The notes beneath the pieces are model-generated. The model was not told the DNA's origin and ran no database searches. It was given only the letters and a program-made list of their open reading frames with translations. The position numbers were made by a program, and so were the translations under genes. From Ardenticatena sp. (GTDB lineage: Bacteria > Chloroflexota > Anaerolineae > Ardenticatenales > Ardenticatenaceae), in contig WFOS01000093.1 of the NCBI GenBank assembly GCA_015487975.1, forward strand, positions 1-51,145: a stretch of 51,145 nucleotides of DNA, read 5' to 3'. Positions 8,118 to 17,091 of the stretch are shown here, piece by piece (position 1 is the stretch's first letter; each line of letters opens with the position of its first letter).

Positions 8118-9094
8118 CGGAGGAACAACAGCCCCTGCCACCGCTGATTGCCGTTGTTGGTCCTACTGCGGTTGGCAAAACCGCCACAGCCATTGCACTG
8201 GCGCAAGCCTTCGACGGGGAAATCGTCTCTGCTGACTCACGCCAGCTCTACATCGGCATGGACATTGGCACGGCGAAACCGACGCCAGAGGAACAGGCAG
8301 CTGCCCGCCACCATCTGATTGACATTCTCACCCCCGACCAGCAAATGACGCTGGCCGACTTTCAGGATCGCGCCTACGCCGCCATCGCCGACATCACCGC
8401 ACGTGGCAAAGTACCGCTGCTGGTCGGTGGGACAGGGCTCTACGTGCGTGCGGTGCTGGAAGGGTACCGCATTCCGCGCGTCCCCCCGAACCCCACCTTT
8501 CGCCACACCATGGAAGAACTGGCCGCCCGCGAAGGCCCTCAGGCGCTTTACAACCGCCTGCAAACGCTCGACCCCAAAGCTGCTGCGAACATCGATCCCC
8601 GCAATGTGCGGCGCGTCATCCGCGCATTGGAAGTCATCGAAGCGACAGGGGAACCATTCAGCGCGCAACAAGGGCGCGAACCACCCCCCTACGACATCCT
8701 GCGCATTGGGTTGACCATGCCACGCGAAGATCTCTACGCCCGTGCCGATGCCCGCATTCGTGCCATGTGGGAAGCGGGCTGGGTGGATGAAGTACGCCGT
8801 TTGTTGGCCGAGGGGTACACGCCTGAAAGCTCGGATGCGATGAAAAGCCTGGGGTATCCTGAGGTGGTGGCATATGTGCGGGGTGAAATCACCGATGAAA
8901 ACGACGTGCTGCGCCTCATTGGGCGCAGCACGCGGCGATTCATTCGGCAACAATATGGGTGGTTTCGGCTTGACGACCCACGCATTCACTGGTTCGACGT
9001 GCAACAACAACCACGCGAGGCGATTACGACGTTTGTGGCTCAGTGGCTTGCTCATCGCGCTCCTCACTCGCCTCTTCCGCCAGATCACCAATGA
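8114..9094 (+). CDS. miaA: tRNA dimethylallyltransferase MiaA
   Basis: 326 residues. MiaA transfers a dimethylallyl group to N6 of A37 in tRNAs that read UNN codons. The P-loop GPTAVGKT is at residues 16-23, SADSRQLYIGMDIGTAKP at 37-54, HHLIDIL near 65, LLVGGTGLYVRAVLEG near 100-115, and the C-terminal QYGWFR motif near 279-284. The ATG overlaps the preceding stop by four bases. The last 71 bp are antisense to the end of the response-regulator gene on the other strand, so the two 3' ends overlap in a convergent arrangement with no terminator between them. Confidence 0.95.
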   Translation: MTEEQQPLPPLIAVVGPTAVGKTATAIALAQAFDGEIVSADSRQLYIGMDIGTAKPTPEEQAAARHHLIDILTPDQQMTLADFQDRAYAAIADITARGKVPLLVGGTGLYVRAVLEGYRIPRVPPNPTFRHTMEELAAREGPQALYNRLQTLDPKAAANIDPRNVRRVIRALEVIEATGEPFSAQQGREPPPYDILRIGLTMPREDLYARADARIRAMWEAGWVDEVRRLLAEGYTPESSDAMKSLGYPEVVAYVRGEITDENDVLRLIGRSTRRFIRQQYGWFRLDDPRIHWFDVQQQPREAITTFVAQWLAHRAPHSPLPPDHQ

Positions 9095-9758
9095 GCGCAT
9101 AGCCAACACGCCGAATATTGCGCAGGTAGCGCGGCTGGTCTGGATTGGGTTCCAGTTTGCGGCGCAGGTAGAGAATGTAGAGTTTCAGGTTCTGCCGTTG
9201 CGCATCGCGATGCCCCCACACATGTTCCAGCAACTGGTCGTGTGAAAGCGGGGTGTTGACGTTTTCCGCCAGATAGAAAAGCAATCGCTCTTCTGTGGGC
9301 GACAACTGCAAGCGCCGCCCATCACGCAACACGACACGGCGTGTCAGATCGATTTCCACATTGCTTTCGGGCAATTGTACCACGCGCGGCTGGGGCATAC
9401 TCAAGCGTACAAGCCACTTCTTCAACCGTACCACCACTTCCATTGTGCGAGTTTGCTCCACCACATCGTCCGCTCCCGCATGCAACAAGTCAACCACTGT
9501 CGCTTCCTCGTCACGCTCGACAAGTACCAGCACAGGCAGGCGCGAATGCGTGCGGACAAGGTCGCACAACTGGTGGCACGCTTCGGACGTGAGGCCGTTG
9601 CGGACAATCAGAACAGCATCTAGAAAGTCACGGTTGAAGACTTCCACTGCTTCATCCGCAGATGAAGCCAAAAGAACGCGGAATGCTTCTTGTTCCAAAG
9701 TAGCCAGAATCGGTTCAACGGGCTCGCGATTGGATGATACCAGCAAAATCTTATACAT
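9024..9758 (-). CDS. OmpR/PhoB-type DNA-binding protein with a degenerate receiver domain
   Basis: 244 residues. The receiver-like domain (1-120) keeps the fold (YKILLVSSN, GADDVV, VRLKKWL) but not the chemistry. The acidic pair after beta-1 is replaced by S-S-N, the phosphoacceptor position is V52 (D47-A-V-L-I-V52), the Thr position is V80, and the Lys position is Q102. The C-terminal winged helix (about 130-225: LQLSPTEERLLFYL, LLEHVWG, YLRRKLEP, IRRVGYAL) is intact. It should bind DNA independently of phosphorylation. The ATG at 9758 has GGAG nine bases upstream. No histidine kinase is nearby. The promoter and a flanking inverted repeat suggest autoregulation. Confidence 0.88.
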   Translation of the reverse strand: MYKILLVSSNREPVEPILATLEQEAFRVLLASSADEAVEVFNRDFLDAVLIVRNGLTSEACHQLCDLVRTHSRLPVLVLVERDEEATVVDLLHAGADDVVEQTRTMEVVVRLKKWLVRLSMPQPRVVQLPESNVEIDLTRRVVLRDGRRLQLSPTEERLLFYLAENVNTPLSHDQLLEHVWGHRDAQRQNLKLYILYLRRKLEPNPDQPRYLRNIRRVGYALIGDLAEEASEERDEQATEPQTS

Positions 9759-9813
9759 CGTCGGCTCCATCGTTGTTCTGAAATTGTTTTCACACACCAA
9801 TCGAACGATGAAA

Positions 9814-9841
9814 ATAGTACAAGTTTTCCGGTTTTCGTCAA
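9814..9841 (-). promoter_or_regulatory. promoter of the OmpR-type regulator gene
   Basis: Minus strand -35 TTGACG (9841-9836), 16-bp spacer, -10 TACTAT (9819-9814). The start is expected near 9807, giving a leader of about 50 nt. Confidence 0.55.
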
Positions 9842-9876
9842 TTTAGCCAATGCAATCATACATAAAGTTGGCTAAA
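9842..9876. promoter_or_regulatory. inverted repeat next to the regulator's -35 box, possible operator
   Basis: Perfect 9-bp arms TTTAGCCAA (9842-9850) and TTGGCTAAA (9868-9876) are separated by 17 bp, so arm centres are about 26 bp apart. It directly abuts the -35 hexamer, a usual position for an activator or autoregulator site. The binding protein is not known. Confidence 0.4.
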
Positions 9877-10098
9877 ACCTTTTACCTTTTTCACTTGTAT
9901 GCCGATGCCATATCCAGAAGGGGGTGCGAATGTCCCAACGTTTTTCCAGTATATGCATGTTCCCTGGTCGATGACAAAGGTACTCTTTTCCTAGAAAATG
10001 TGAATCCTTTGGTCAGCGGCAAGCGGTTGACTTTTCGCTTTTCACAGAACAGGTATACTCGCGCCTACAACACAACAATCAACCTCACCGAGCAAGCC

Positions 10099-13000
10099 AT
10101 GAAGATGCCTCGTGCGCGCTTTTCGGCCAAATTTGGCGAGCGTCTATTGCTGGTGTTGGTCCGCCTAGCACGTGTGGGTGCCCTGCTTTTTGCCATCACC
10201 TTCGTCACTGTGGCAGGGCTAGCAATGGCGCGGGGCGTTCCCCCGTTGGATGCCGTGCGCGACGCGTTCCCCAACACATGGGCATTTGCTATGCAATTCG
10301 TGCGCGGCGATTTCGGCGAGACACGTGCTGGCAGCCTAACGCTGGCGCCTGTGCCCATTGCTGACGTCGCGCGGGATGCCTTCATCAAAAGTGCGGGATT
10401 ACTGGCAGTCGCGCTTCTGGTGGCAGGCATCGTCGGCACAGTGCTGGGCTGGCTCGCTGTCTGGCGGCGTGGGCGCGGCTGGTCGCTTGGGCTGATGGTG
10501 TTCACCCTCGTGGGTATCTCATCACCGAGTTTCTTCATCGCCATGTTGTTGCAACTCCTCATGATTCGCTGGGCACAATGGCAGGGGACACCACTCTTCC
10601 CCGTGGCAGGCTTTGGGTGGGACAAACACATTGTGCTGCCTGCATTGGTCCTTGCTGCCCGTCCAATTGCCCAATTGAGCCGCATCACGGCGCTTACTCT
10701 GCTTGACGTTCTGCGACAAGATTACGTGCAAGTTGCACGTAGCAAGGGGCTTTCCGAACGCCAAGTTTTCTGGCGGCATGTGTGGCGCAACGCCGCCATC
10801 CCCATTCTGACGACATGGGGAGTGTCGCTTCGCTACGCGCTGGCAAGCCTGCCCGTTGTCGAATTCTTCTTCGGCTGGCCAGGTGTGGGGTTTACGCTGC
10901 TCAAATCGATTGCCCGCTACGATGACCGGCTGACAGTCGTGCTTCTGCTGGCGCTGAGCCTGCTCATTCTGAGCATCAACGGCCTGCTCGACCTCTTCTA
11001 TCGCTGGATTGATCCCCGTATTCGCGAACAAGCCCGCGCACAACGCCAGAGCAACCGCATGTTCAGGTGGGGCGATGCCCTACGCGACCTGTTTGCCGAC
11101 CTGCGCGACCTGGTACTCGACAATGCCTTGTTCGACCGTTTGCGCCACCGTGATACGCAACCTCACCGCATGACCACCGTGCTTGCCGCACGCAACCAGC
11201 AGCCCGCCACCGATACCTACGCCGTCGCCCGTCGGCGTGCCTGGTTGCGAGGCACACTGCGCAATGCGCCGCTTCTGGTAGGGGGGATACTGGTGCTGGG
11301 GCTGGGCTTCGTGGCGTTGTTTGGGGCATCGCTGACGCCCCATAGCCCCTACACGACACGAGGGCTGATGTTCGAAAATGGCGAAATGCGCGTCCCCCCC
11401 TTCCCCCCAGACGAAGAGTTTCCCTGGGGCACCGACGCGCTTGGCCGCGACATGATGAGCCTTGTCATTGCCGGAGCACGTCAGACACTCAGTCTGGCGC
11501 TGATTGTGGTATTGGTGCGCATGGGGGTTGGCCTGCTGTTGGGATTGGTAGCGGGCTGGCGGGCTGGCAGCCGTACCGATGCCTTCATCGTTGGCGTGGC
11601 AGAGATCCTTGCCGCCATCCCAAGCCTGTTGCTGGCCATGCTTGTCATTCTCGCTGTGGGTATTCGGCAGGGCATGGTCGCCTTCGTTATCGGGTTGAGC
11701 ATTGTGGGATGGGGCGAAATCATGCAGCAAGTGCGTGCGCAGGTCATCCGCCTAAAACCACGCCCCTTCATCGAAAGCGCCGTGGCAGTTGGGTTGCGTG
11801 TGCCACGTCTGATACTGAACCACATCGTGCCCAACATCGTCCCCATGCTCATCTCCATTGCTGCACTCGAAATGGGGGCGGTCCTCATGCTCTTGGGTGA
11901 GCTGGGCTTCATCGGCATCTTCATTGGTGGGGGCGCTTTTGCGGAACTCGACATTGCCGCACCGCTCTACCACTATTCCGACGTCCCCGAGTGGGGAGCG
12001 TTGCTTGCCAACGTGCGCCTGTATGCCCGTGCCTACCCGTGGATGGCCATCTATCCCGCGCTGGCTATGTTCATTGCCATTCTCGCGTTCAATCTGCTGG
12101 GCGAAGGCATTCGCCGCCTGGTGGAAGAAGTCGGCGTCTCGTTTTCGCGCCTGCTGAACCGCTATACACTGGCGCTGGCACTGGTCGTGGTGCTGGCAGT
12201 CAACTGGGTGCAGGCGAACACGGGCGCCACCGCCTTCTACAAACGTCAAGCCGCTACGTTCGACGCCGCTCATGCGCTCGCCCACGTCGAACGCCTGGCC
12301 GACCCCGCCTGGCAGGGGCGTGCGCTGGGGAGCGACGGGCTTGACGCCGCGGCTGAGTACATTGCCCAACAGTTTGCTGCCGTCGGTGTTCAGCCTGCTG
12401 GCGAAGCGTTGACGTTCTTTCAACCGCGCAAACGCGCCTATGAACACCTGCTGGAAATCCCTACCCTGACGATCGAAGATGGGGGCGCAACGCCACGCTA
12501 TCACCGCGACTACGCCGAATATCCCGACCGTTTCCGCAATCTGGGTGAAGCCCGCGGGCGTGTACGCCTGCTTCTCATGGGTGAACTCACCACGCAGGGC
12601 ACGTTCTTCCGTCCGCGCATCCCCGCTCTCGAAAACCTGGACTTTTCGGAAGACATCCTGCTCGTCTTCAATCGGCGCGACCTCGAATACGCCCGCTTCA
12701 TCCCACGGGCGGGTGTGCTCGTGGTTGCCGAAAACGAAGCCGATTTGCAGCGCCGCGCTACTCTTTCCCCACGCGACCCCGTGGCCGAACTGTTTGGCAC
12801 AGGACGACGCATCGGGCAAGACGCCCCTGTGCTCTGGATCAGCGAAGGCCTGGCGAACCGCCTGCTGGCCGAAACCGGGTTCACCGTGGATGATTTCCGC
12901 CGTGCAGAAAGCACGCTTGGTGTGGACGAAATCGTTGCCCGCGACCTCTCTCCCACTGTCCACATGCGCATCGTTGGCGAAATTCGCGAGAATGTGCCTG

Positions 13001-13665
13001 TCGCACACGTTGTGGGGTACATTCCAGGCACATCCGACACGCTCGATAGCCAGATGATTCTCGTCATGGCGAAGTACGATGGTCCCGCCTTGGGGCCCGA
13101 TGGCATCGTCGTTCCAGGCGCCAATGACAGCGCCAGCGCGGTTGCCGTCATGCTCGAAGCGGCGCGGGTATTGCAAGAAAGCGGCTACCAGCCCTACAAA
13201 ACCATCCTCTTCGTGGCATACAGCGACGAAGGATTGGAAGGTGGTCAAACGCCCCCTATCGCCCCAAGTCAATTCCTCAAATCCAAATATGGCTTCGACA
13301 GCACCTTCCAGCCCGAAGCGATCGTCCGCATAGGCCCTGTAGGCGACGGCACAGGCTCGATGCTTGAAGTCTCCGCAGGTGGGAGCGAACGGCTGGCACG
13401 GCTGGTCGAACATGCCGCCGACCTGATGAACGTGCCGCTGGTACGTGCCCGCGAGGATGTGGATTTGAGCATCGTCTTCGAGGAGCGCGATTTTCGTATC
13501 GGTGGCCAGGAAGCCCCATCTGTGGCACTCACCTGGCAAGGGTGGGATGCCACCGCCCGCACACCAGCCGACACCATCGAACGCATAGAGGCCAAACGCC
13601 TGCGGCACGCCGGGCAGACACTCGCGCTCACGCTGATGATTCTGGGGCGCGAAACAACGTACTAA
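10099..13665 (+). CDS. DppB-DppC-M28 fusion: two peptide ABC permeases joined to a peptidase-like domain
   Basis: 1188 residues from the ATG at 10099 (an ATG at 10105 is also possible; upstream codons look non-coding). Residues ~10-320 are a DppB-type permease with the EAA loop VARSKGLSERQVFWRHVWRN. Residues ~385-680 are a DppC-type permease with TPHSPYTTRG, WGTDALGRDMMS and an EAA loop. An extra hydrophobic helix follows (~687-705), so the last ~460 residues should be extracytoplasmic. Those resemble M28 aminopeptidases, but of the zinc ligands H is K992, D is kept as D1010, E is kept as E1044, the second D is G1079 and the last H is R1154. Peptidase activity is therefore unlikely; a substrate-binding role is possible. 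No ABC ATPase or binding-protein gene is adjacent. Confidence 0.88.
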   Translation: MKMPRARFSAKFGERLLLVLVRLARVGALLFAITFVTVAGLAMARGVPPLDAVRDAFPNTWAFAMQFVRGDFGETRAGSLTLAPVPIADVARDAFIKSAGLLAVALLVAGIVGTVLGWLAVWRRGRGWSLGLMVFTLVGISSPSFFIAMLLQLLMIRWAQWQGTPLFPVAGFGWDKHIVLPALVLAARPIAQLSRITALTLLDVLRQDYVQVARSKGLSERQVFWRHVWRNAAIPILTTWGVSLRYALASLPVVEFFFGWPGVGFTLLKSIARYDDRLTVVLLLALSLLILSINGLLDLFYRWIDPRIREQARAQRQSNRMFRWGDALRDLFADLRDLVLDNALFDRLRHRDTQPHRMTTVLAARNQQPATDTYAVARRRAWLRGTLRNAPLLVGGILVLGLGFVALFGASLTPHSPYTTRGLMFENGEMRVPPFPPDEEFPWGTDALGRDMMSLVIAGARQTLSLALIVVLVRMGVGLLLGLVAGWRAGSRTDAFIVGVAEILAAIPSLLLAMLVILAVGIRQGMVAFVIGLSIVGWGEIMQQVRAQVIRLKPRPFIESAVAVGLRVPRLILNHIVPNIVPMLISIAALEMGAVLMLLGELGFIGIFIGGGAFAELDIAAPLYHYSDVPEWGALLANVRLYARAYPWMAIYPALAMFIAILAFNLLGEGIRRLVEEVGVSFSRLLNRYTLALALVVVLAVNWVQANTGATAFYKRQAATFDAAHALAHVERLADPAWQGRALGSDGLDAAAEYIAQQFAAVGVQPAGEALTFFQPRKRAYEHLLEIPTLTIEDGGATPRYHRDYAEYPDRFRNLGEARGRVRLLLMGELTTQGTFFRPRIPALENLDFSEDILLVFNRRDLEYARFIPRAGVLVVAENEADLQRRATLSPRDPVAELFGTGRRIGQDAPVLWISEGLANRLLAETGFTVDDFRRAESTLGVDEIVARDLSPTVHMRIVGEIRENVPVAHVVGYIPGTSDTLDSQMILVMAKYDGPALGPDGIVVPGANDSASAVAVMLEAARVLQESGYQPYKTILFVAYSDEGLEGGQTPPIAPSQFLKSKYGFDSTFQPEAIVRIGPVGDGTGSMLEVSAGGSERLARLVEHAADLMNVPLVRAREDVDLSIVFEERDFRIGGQEAPSVALTWQGWDATARTPADTIERIEAKRLRHAGQTLALTLMILGRETTY

Positions 13666-13795
13666 CTCCTTTCTGCCCCCTCTTTCTCTGACGATTGCAT
13701 TGACGGCAAAGATGCCGTGGCATCGTCTATTTTTGACGTTGCATACGTTGAGTACCAACAGAACGATCTGCAACGAATTCAGAAAGGAGCGACGT

Positions 13796-15325
13796 ATGTC
13801 TGTCCCCCACACTGCACTGGCTGAACTGAAAGCCCACCTGCAAACCCTTACTGCATTGAGCGGTGCTGTTGGCCTGCTTCGTTGGGACCAGGTGACCTAT
13901 ATGCCACCAGGCGGAGCAGAGGCACGCAGTCGGCAAATTGCCACACTCACTCGCCTCTGGCAAGAACACTTCACCGCCCCCGATATGCAACGCTGGCTCG
14001 ACGTGTTGGTGCCCTACGCCGAAACCCTACCCGATGACGATGATGACGCCGCCCTCATCCGGTACGTTGCCCGTGAATACGACCGCCGCCGCCGTCTCCC
14101 CACCGATTTCGTCGCCGAACTCTCCGAACATCTCAGTGCCAGCCGCCACGTTTGGGGCGAAGCCCGCCAAACAGGCGATTTTGCCGCCGTCCAACCCTTT
14201 CTCGAAAAAACGCTGGACCTAAGCCGACGCATGGCTGACTACCTTGGCCCCTACGAGCATCCCATGGACCCCCTCATCCAGCAAAACGATGAAGGATTCG
14301 ACACCGCCACCATCCGCGCCCTCTTCGACGATCTACGCCGCGGGCTGATACCGCTGGTACGCACCATCGCCGATGCCCCCCGCCCCAACACCACCTTTCT
14401 GGCACGCACCTACGATTTCGACACCCAAATGACGTTCCTACACGATGTACTCACCGACTTTGGCTACGATTGGCAACGTGGCCGCCACGACCTGACCGCC
14501 CACCCCTTCGCCATCCGCCTCTCCCATGGCGATGTGCGCATTACCACACGCTTCACCCCCGACTACCTCAACGCGCCCCTCTTCCCATCCATGCACGAAT
14601 CAGGGCACGCTCTCTACGAGCAAAATGTCTCTCCCGCGTATGAGGGAACGCCGCTGGCACGTGGCGCATGGTCGGGCATGCACGAAAGCAGTTCACGCCT
14701 GTGGGAAAACCGCGTAGGGCGCAGCCGCGCTTTCTGGATGCACTACTACCCACGTTTCCAGCAACTCTTTGCCGAGCACCTTGGCAATGTCTCGCTGGAC
14801 GAATTCTACGCCGCCATCAACGTCGTCGAACCCTCGCTGATCCGCGTGACCGCCGATGAAGTGACCTACAACCTGCACATCATGATTCGCTTCGAGTTGG
14901 AAGTCCAACTGCTCGAAGGGACACTGCGCGTTGCCGACCTGCCTGATGCGTGGAACGACATGTACGAAGCCTACCTGGGCGTGCGTCCGCCCAATCATGC
15001 TTTGGGGGTCTTGCAAGATGTCCACTGGTACAATGCCACCATTGGCGGGCGCTTCCAAGGGTATGCACTGGGCAACATCATCGGAGCACAGGTGTTCGAA
15101 GCCATCCAGGAGACCCATCCCGATATCGAAGAGCAGATTGCCGCAGGGGAATTCGACACATTGCGTGGCTGGTTGACGGAACATATCTACCGCCATGGGC
15201 GCAAATACCTGCCCCAAGATCTCATCCAAAGGGCGACGGGCAAACCGCTCAGTGTGGAACCGTTGTTGCGCTATCTGCACACCAAATTTGGCGAACTGTA
15301 TGGGCTATCGCTGCCAATGCCATGA
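13796..15325 (+). CDS. M32-family metallocarboxypeptidase (carboxypeptidase Taq type)
   Basis: 509 residues, typical for M32. It removes C-terminal residues from peptides using one metal ion. The HEXXH motif is HESGH at residues 267-271, with the downstream Glu in GMHESSSRLWENRVGRS (a conserved M32 block), plus RITTRF and NPHALGVLQDVHW-like segments (here NHALGVLQDVHWY). The ATG at 13796 has an AGAAAGGAG site; upstream codons in the frame read through non-coding sequence. It follows the permease-peptidase fusion on the same strand after 130 bp, which fits a theme of peptide use, and its stop overlaps the next start as ATGA. Confidence 0.94.
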   Translation: MSVPHTALAELKAHLQTLTALSGAVGLLRWDQVTYMPPGGAEARSRQIATLTRLWQEHFTAPDMQRWLDVLVPYAETLPDDDDDAALIRYVAREYDRRRRLPTDFVAELSEHLSASRHVWGEARQTGDFAAVQPFLEKTLDLSRRMADYLGPYEHPMDPLIQQNDEGFDTATIRALFDDLRRGLIPLVRTIADAPRPNTTFLARTYDFDTQMTFLHDVLTDFGYDWQRGRHDLTAHPFAIRLSHGDVRITTRFTPDYLNAPLFPSMHESGHALYEQNVSPAYEGTPLARGAWSGMHESSSRLWENRVGRSRAFWMHYYPRFQQLFAEHLGNVSLDEFYAAINVVEPSLIRVTADEVTYNLHIMIRFELEVQLLEGTLRVADLPDAWNDMYEAYLGVRPPNHALGVLQDVHWYNATIGGRFQGYALGNIIGAQVFEAIQETHPDIEEQIAAGEFDTLRGWLTEHIYRHGRKYLPQDLIQRATGKPLSVEPLLRYLHTKFGELYGLSLPMP

Positions 15326-16107
15326 ATCTGCCACCACTGCTCGACGCACACGCCCATCTTGACCAATACGACAACCAGACGCTGCCCGCGGTGCTGGCAA
15401 CCCTAGCCGCCCAACGCATCTTCACCATCGCCGTCAGCATGGACGCCGACTCGTTCGCTCGCACACGCACTATCGCCACACAATCCCCCTGGGTGATGCC
15501 CGCCTTTGGTATTCACCCCTGGCATGCTGCCGACGCCTGGCCTGTACGCCACACTTGGCAACACCTCATCCACGCCACGCCCATCCTGGGCGAAGTCGGG
15601 CTGGATACAGTCTGGGCGCCTCCCAACACGCTCGAACGCCAACGGCGCGTGTTCCACCTCTTTTTGGAAGCTGCCGCCACATCTCACAAACTGCTCAACC
15701 TGCACACCAAAGGCGCAGAAGCCGAAATCCGCAATGCACTGCGAACCTTCGGCATCACGCCTGCCATCATTCACTGGTACTCTGGCCCCCTCGATGTGCT
15801 CGACGACCTCATCGCCGACGGGCATTTTTTCACCATCGGTGTCGAATTGCCCCACAGCCATCACATCCAAGCCATCGCCCGTCGCATTCCGCTCAGGCAG
15901 CTGCTGACCGAAACCGACAACCCTGGCGGGCTGCCCTGGTTGACCGGTCAACTCGGTTGGCCACACCACATCCACGACGTATTGACGTATCTTGCACACC
16001 TACGCGGCTATTCAGTGCGCGAGATGCGCTTCTGTATGTGGCAAAACTGGTCGCGTCTGGCCACAAGGTATCGCTTCCCCTTTCCTTCACACATTCCAGG
16101 AACGTAA
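15322..16107 (+). CDS. TatD-family metal-dependent hydrolase
   Basis: 261 residues, near the usual TatD length. Metal ligands of the family are visible: HAH in LDAHAHLDQ (about 8-16), Glu in GEVGLD (about 90-95), His in LNLHTKGA (about 128), His in IHWYSG (about 152) and Asp in TETDNPG (about 196). Members act as DNases on 3' ends or on other phosphoester or amide substrates; the substrate here cannot be told. Translation is coupled to the M32 peptidase by a 4-bp ATGA overlap. The segment around 60-75 (FGIHPWHA) is also characteristic. Confidence 0.85.
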   Translation: MNLPPLLDAHAHLDQYDNQTLPAVLATLAAQRIFTIAVSMDADSFARTRTIATQSPWVMPAFGIHPWHAADAWPVRHTWQHLIHATPILGEVGLDTVWAPPNTLERQRRVFHLFLEAAATSHKLLNLHTKGAEAEIRNALRTFGITPAIIHWYSGPLDVLDDLIADGHFFTIGVELPHSHHIQAIARRIPLRQLLTETDNPGGLPWLTGQLGWPHHIHDVLTYLAHLRGYSVREMRFCMWQNWSRLATRYRFPFPSHIPGT

Positions 16108-16125
16108 CATCGTGTTTTCATCGAC

Positions 16126-16153
16126 TTGTCGCGCTTGCCACCCACGCTATACT
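16126..16153 (+). promoter_or_regulatory. promoter of pdxST
   Basis: -35 TTGTCG (16126-16131), 16-bp spacer, -10 TATACT (16148-16153). The start falls near 16160, about 42 nt before pdxS, whose ATG has an AGGAGG site. Confidence 0.6.
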
Positions 16154-16201
16154 TGCCGCGGCTGACAAGACAGCCCCAAAACCGACCAAGAGGAGGAACC
16201 A

Positions 16202-17089
16202 ATGTCTGCACAAACAGGCACATGGCGTGCCAAAGCAGGTTTGGCACAAATGCTGAAAGGTGGCGTCATCATGGACGTGACGACAGCCGAGCAAGCCGAA
16301 ATCGCCGAAGAAGCCGGCGCCTGCGCCGTGATGGCGCTCGAACGTGTCCCCGCCGATATTCGCAAAGAAGGGGGCGTGGCTCGCATGGCCGATCCCGAAA
16401 AAATTCTCGAAATCATGGAAGCGGTCAGCATCCCCGTGATGGCGAAATGCCGCATTGGGCATTTTGTCGAAGCCCAAATTCTGGAAGCGCTCGGCGTAGA
16501 TTACATCGACGAAAGCGAAGTCCTGACCCCCGCTGACGAAGAAAACCACATCGACAAACACCCGTTCAAAGTCCCCTTCGTCTGTGGCGCTCGCAACCTG
16601 GGGGAGGCTTTGCGCCGTATCGCCGAAGGAGCCGCCATGATTCGCACCAAAGGCGAAGCCGGCACCGGGAACGTGGTCGAAGCCGTGCGCCACGCCCGCA
16701 CGGTGATGGGCGACATTCGCCGCCTGCAAGCCATGCGCCCCGACGAGCTCTACGCCGAAGCGAAGCGGCTGGGCGCACCGTATGAGCTCGTCAAGGAAGT
16801 GGCGGAAACAGGACGCCTGCCTGTCGTCAACTTTGCAGCTGGTGGTATCGCCACGCCTGCCGACGCCGCGCTGATGATGCACCTCGGCATGGATGGTGTC
16901 TTCGTGGGAAGCGGTATCTTCAAATCCAGCGACCCATTCGAACGTGCCAAAGCCATTGTGCAAGCCGTCACCTACTACGACGACCCCGCCATGCTCGCCG
17001 AGCTGTCGCGCGGGCTAGGTGAAGCGATGCCTGGCATCGATGTGAGCAAACTCGCAGAAGATGAACGCCTGGCGACACGAGGGTGGTAA
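16202..17089 (+). CDS. pdxS: pyridoxal 5'-phosphate synthase lyase subunit PdxS
   Basis: 295 residues, the standard length. PdxS condenses ribose 5-phosphate, glyceraldehyde 3-phosphate and ammonia from PdxT to form PLP. The sequence is canonical: [16 protein letters not shown] near 11-26, [18 protein letters not shown] near 48-65, [15 protein letters not shown] near 79-93 with the first catalytic Lys, [12 protein letters not shown] near 144-155 with the second Lys, [18 protein letters not shown] near 210-227, and [12 protein letters not shown]. pdxT begins two bases after the stop. PLP is needed by the neighbouring MetY, though no direct regulatory link is visible. Confidence 0.97.
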   Translation: MSAQTGTWRAKAGLAQMLKGGVIMDVTTAEQAEIAEEAGACAVMALERVPADIRKEGGVARMADPEKILEIMEAVSIPVMAKCRIGHFVEAQILEALGVDYIDESEVLTPADEENHIDKHPFKVPFVCGARNLGEALRRIAEGAAMIRTKGEAGTGNVVEAVRHARTVMGDIRRLQAMRPDELYAEAKRLGAPYELVKEVAETGRLPVVNFAAGGIATPADAALMMHLGMDGVFVGSGIFKSSDPFERAKAIVQAVTYYDDPAMLAELSRGLGEAMPGIDVSKLAEDERLATRGW

Positions 17090-17091
17090 CC

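Noticed and set aside
10027..10059. TTGACT and TATACT pair upstream of the permease fusion as a promoter
   Set aside because: The spacer would be 21 bp, outside the usual range. TATACT alone may be a -10 box but is weak evidence.
13711..13733. GATGC/GCATC hairpin followed by a T run after the permease fusion, as a terminator
   Set aside because: The stem is only five base pairs with a four-base loop and is separated from the T run by five bases; too weak to call.
11752..13812. 686-codon open frame on the minus strand, opposite the permease-M28 fusion
   Set aside because: It is antisense to a coherent conserved protein and encodes low-complexity His/Arg/Gln-rich sequence without domains; the third-position bias of the real gene keeps this frame open.
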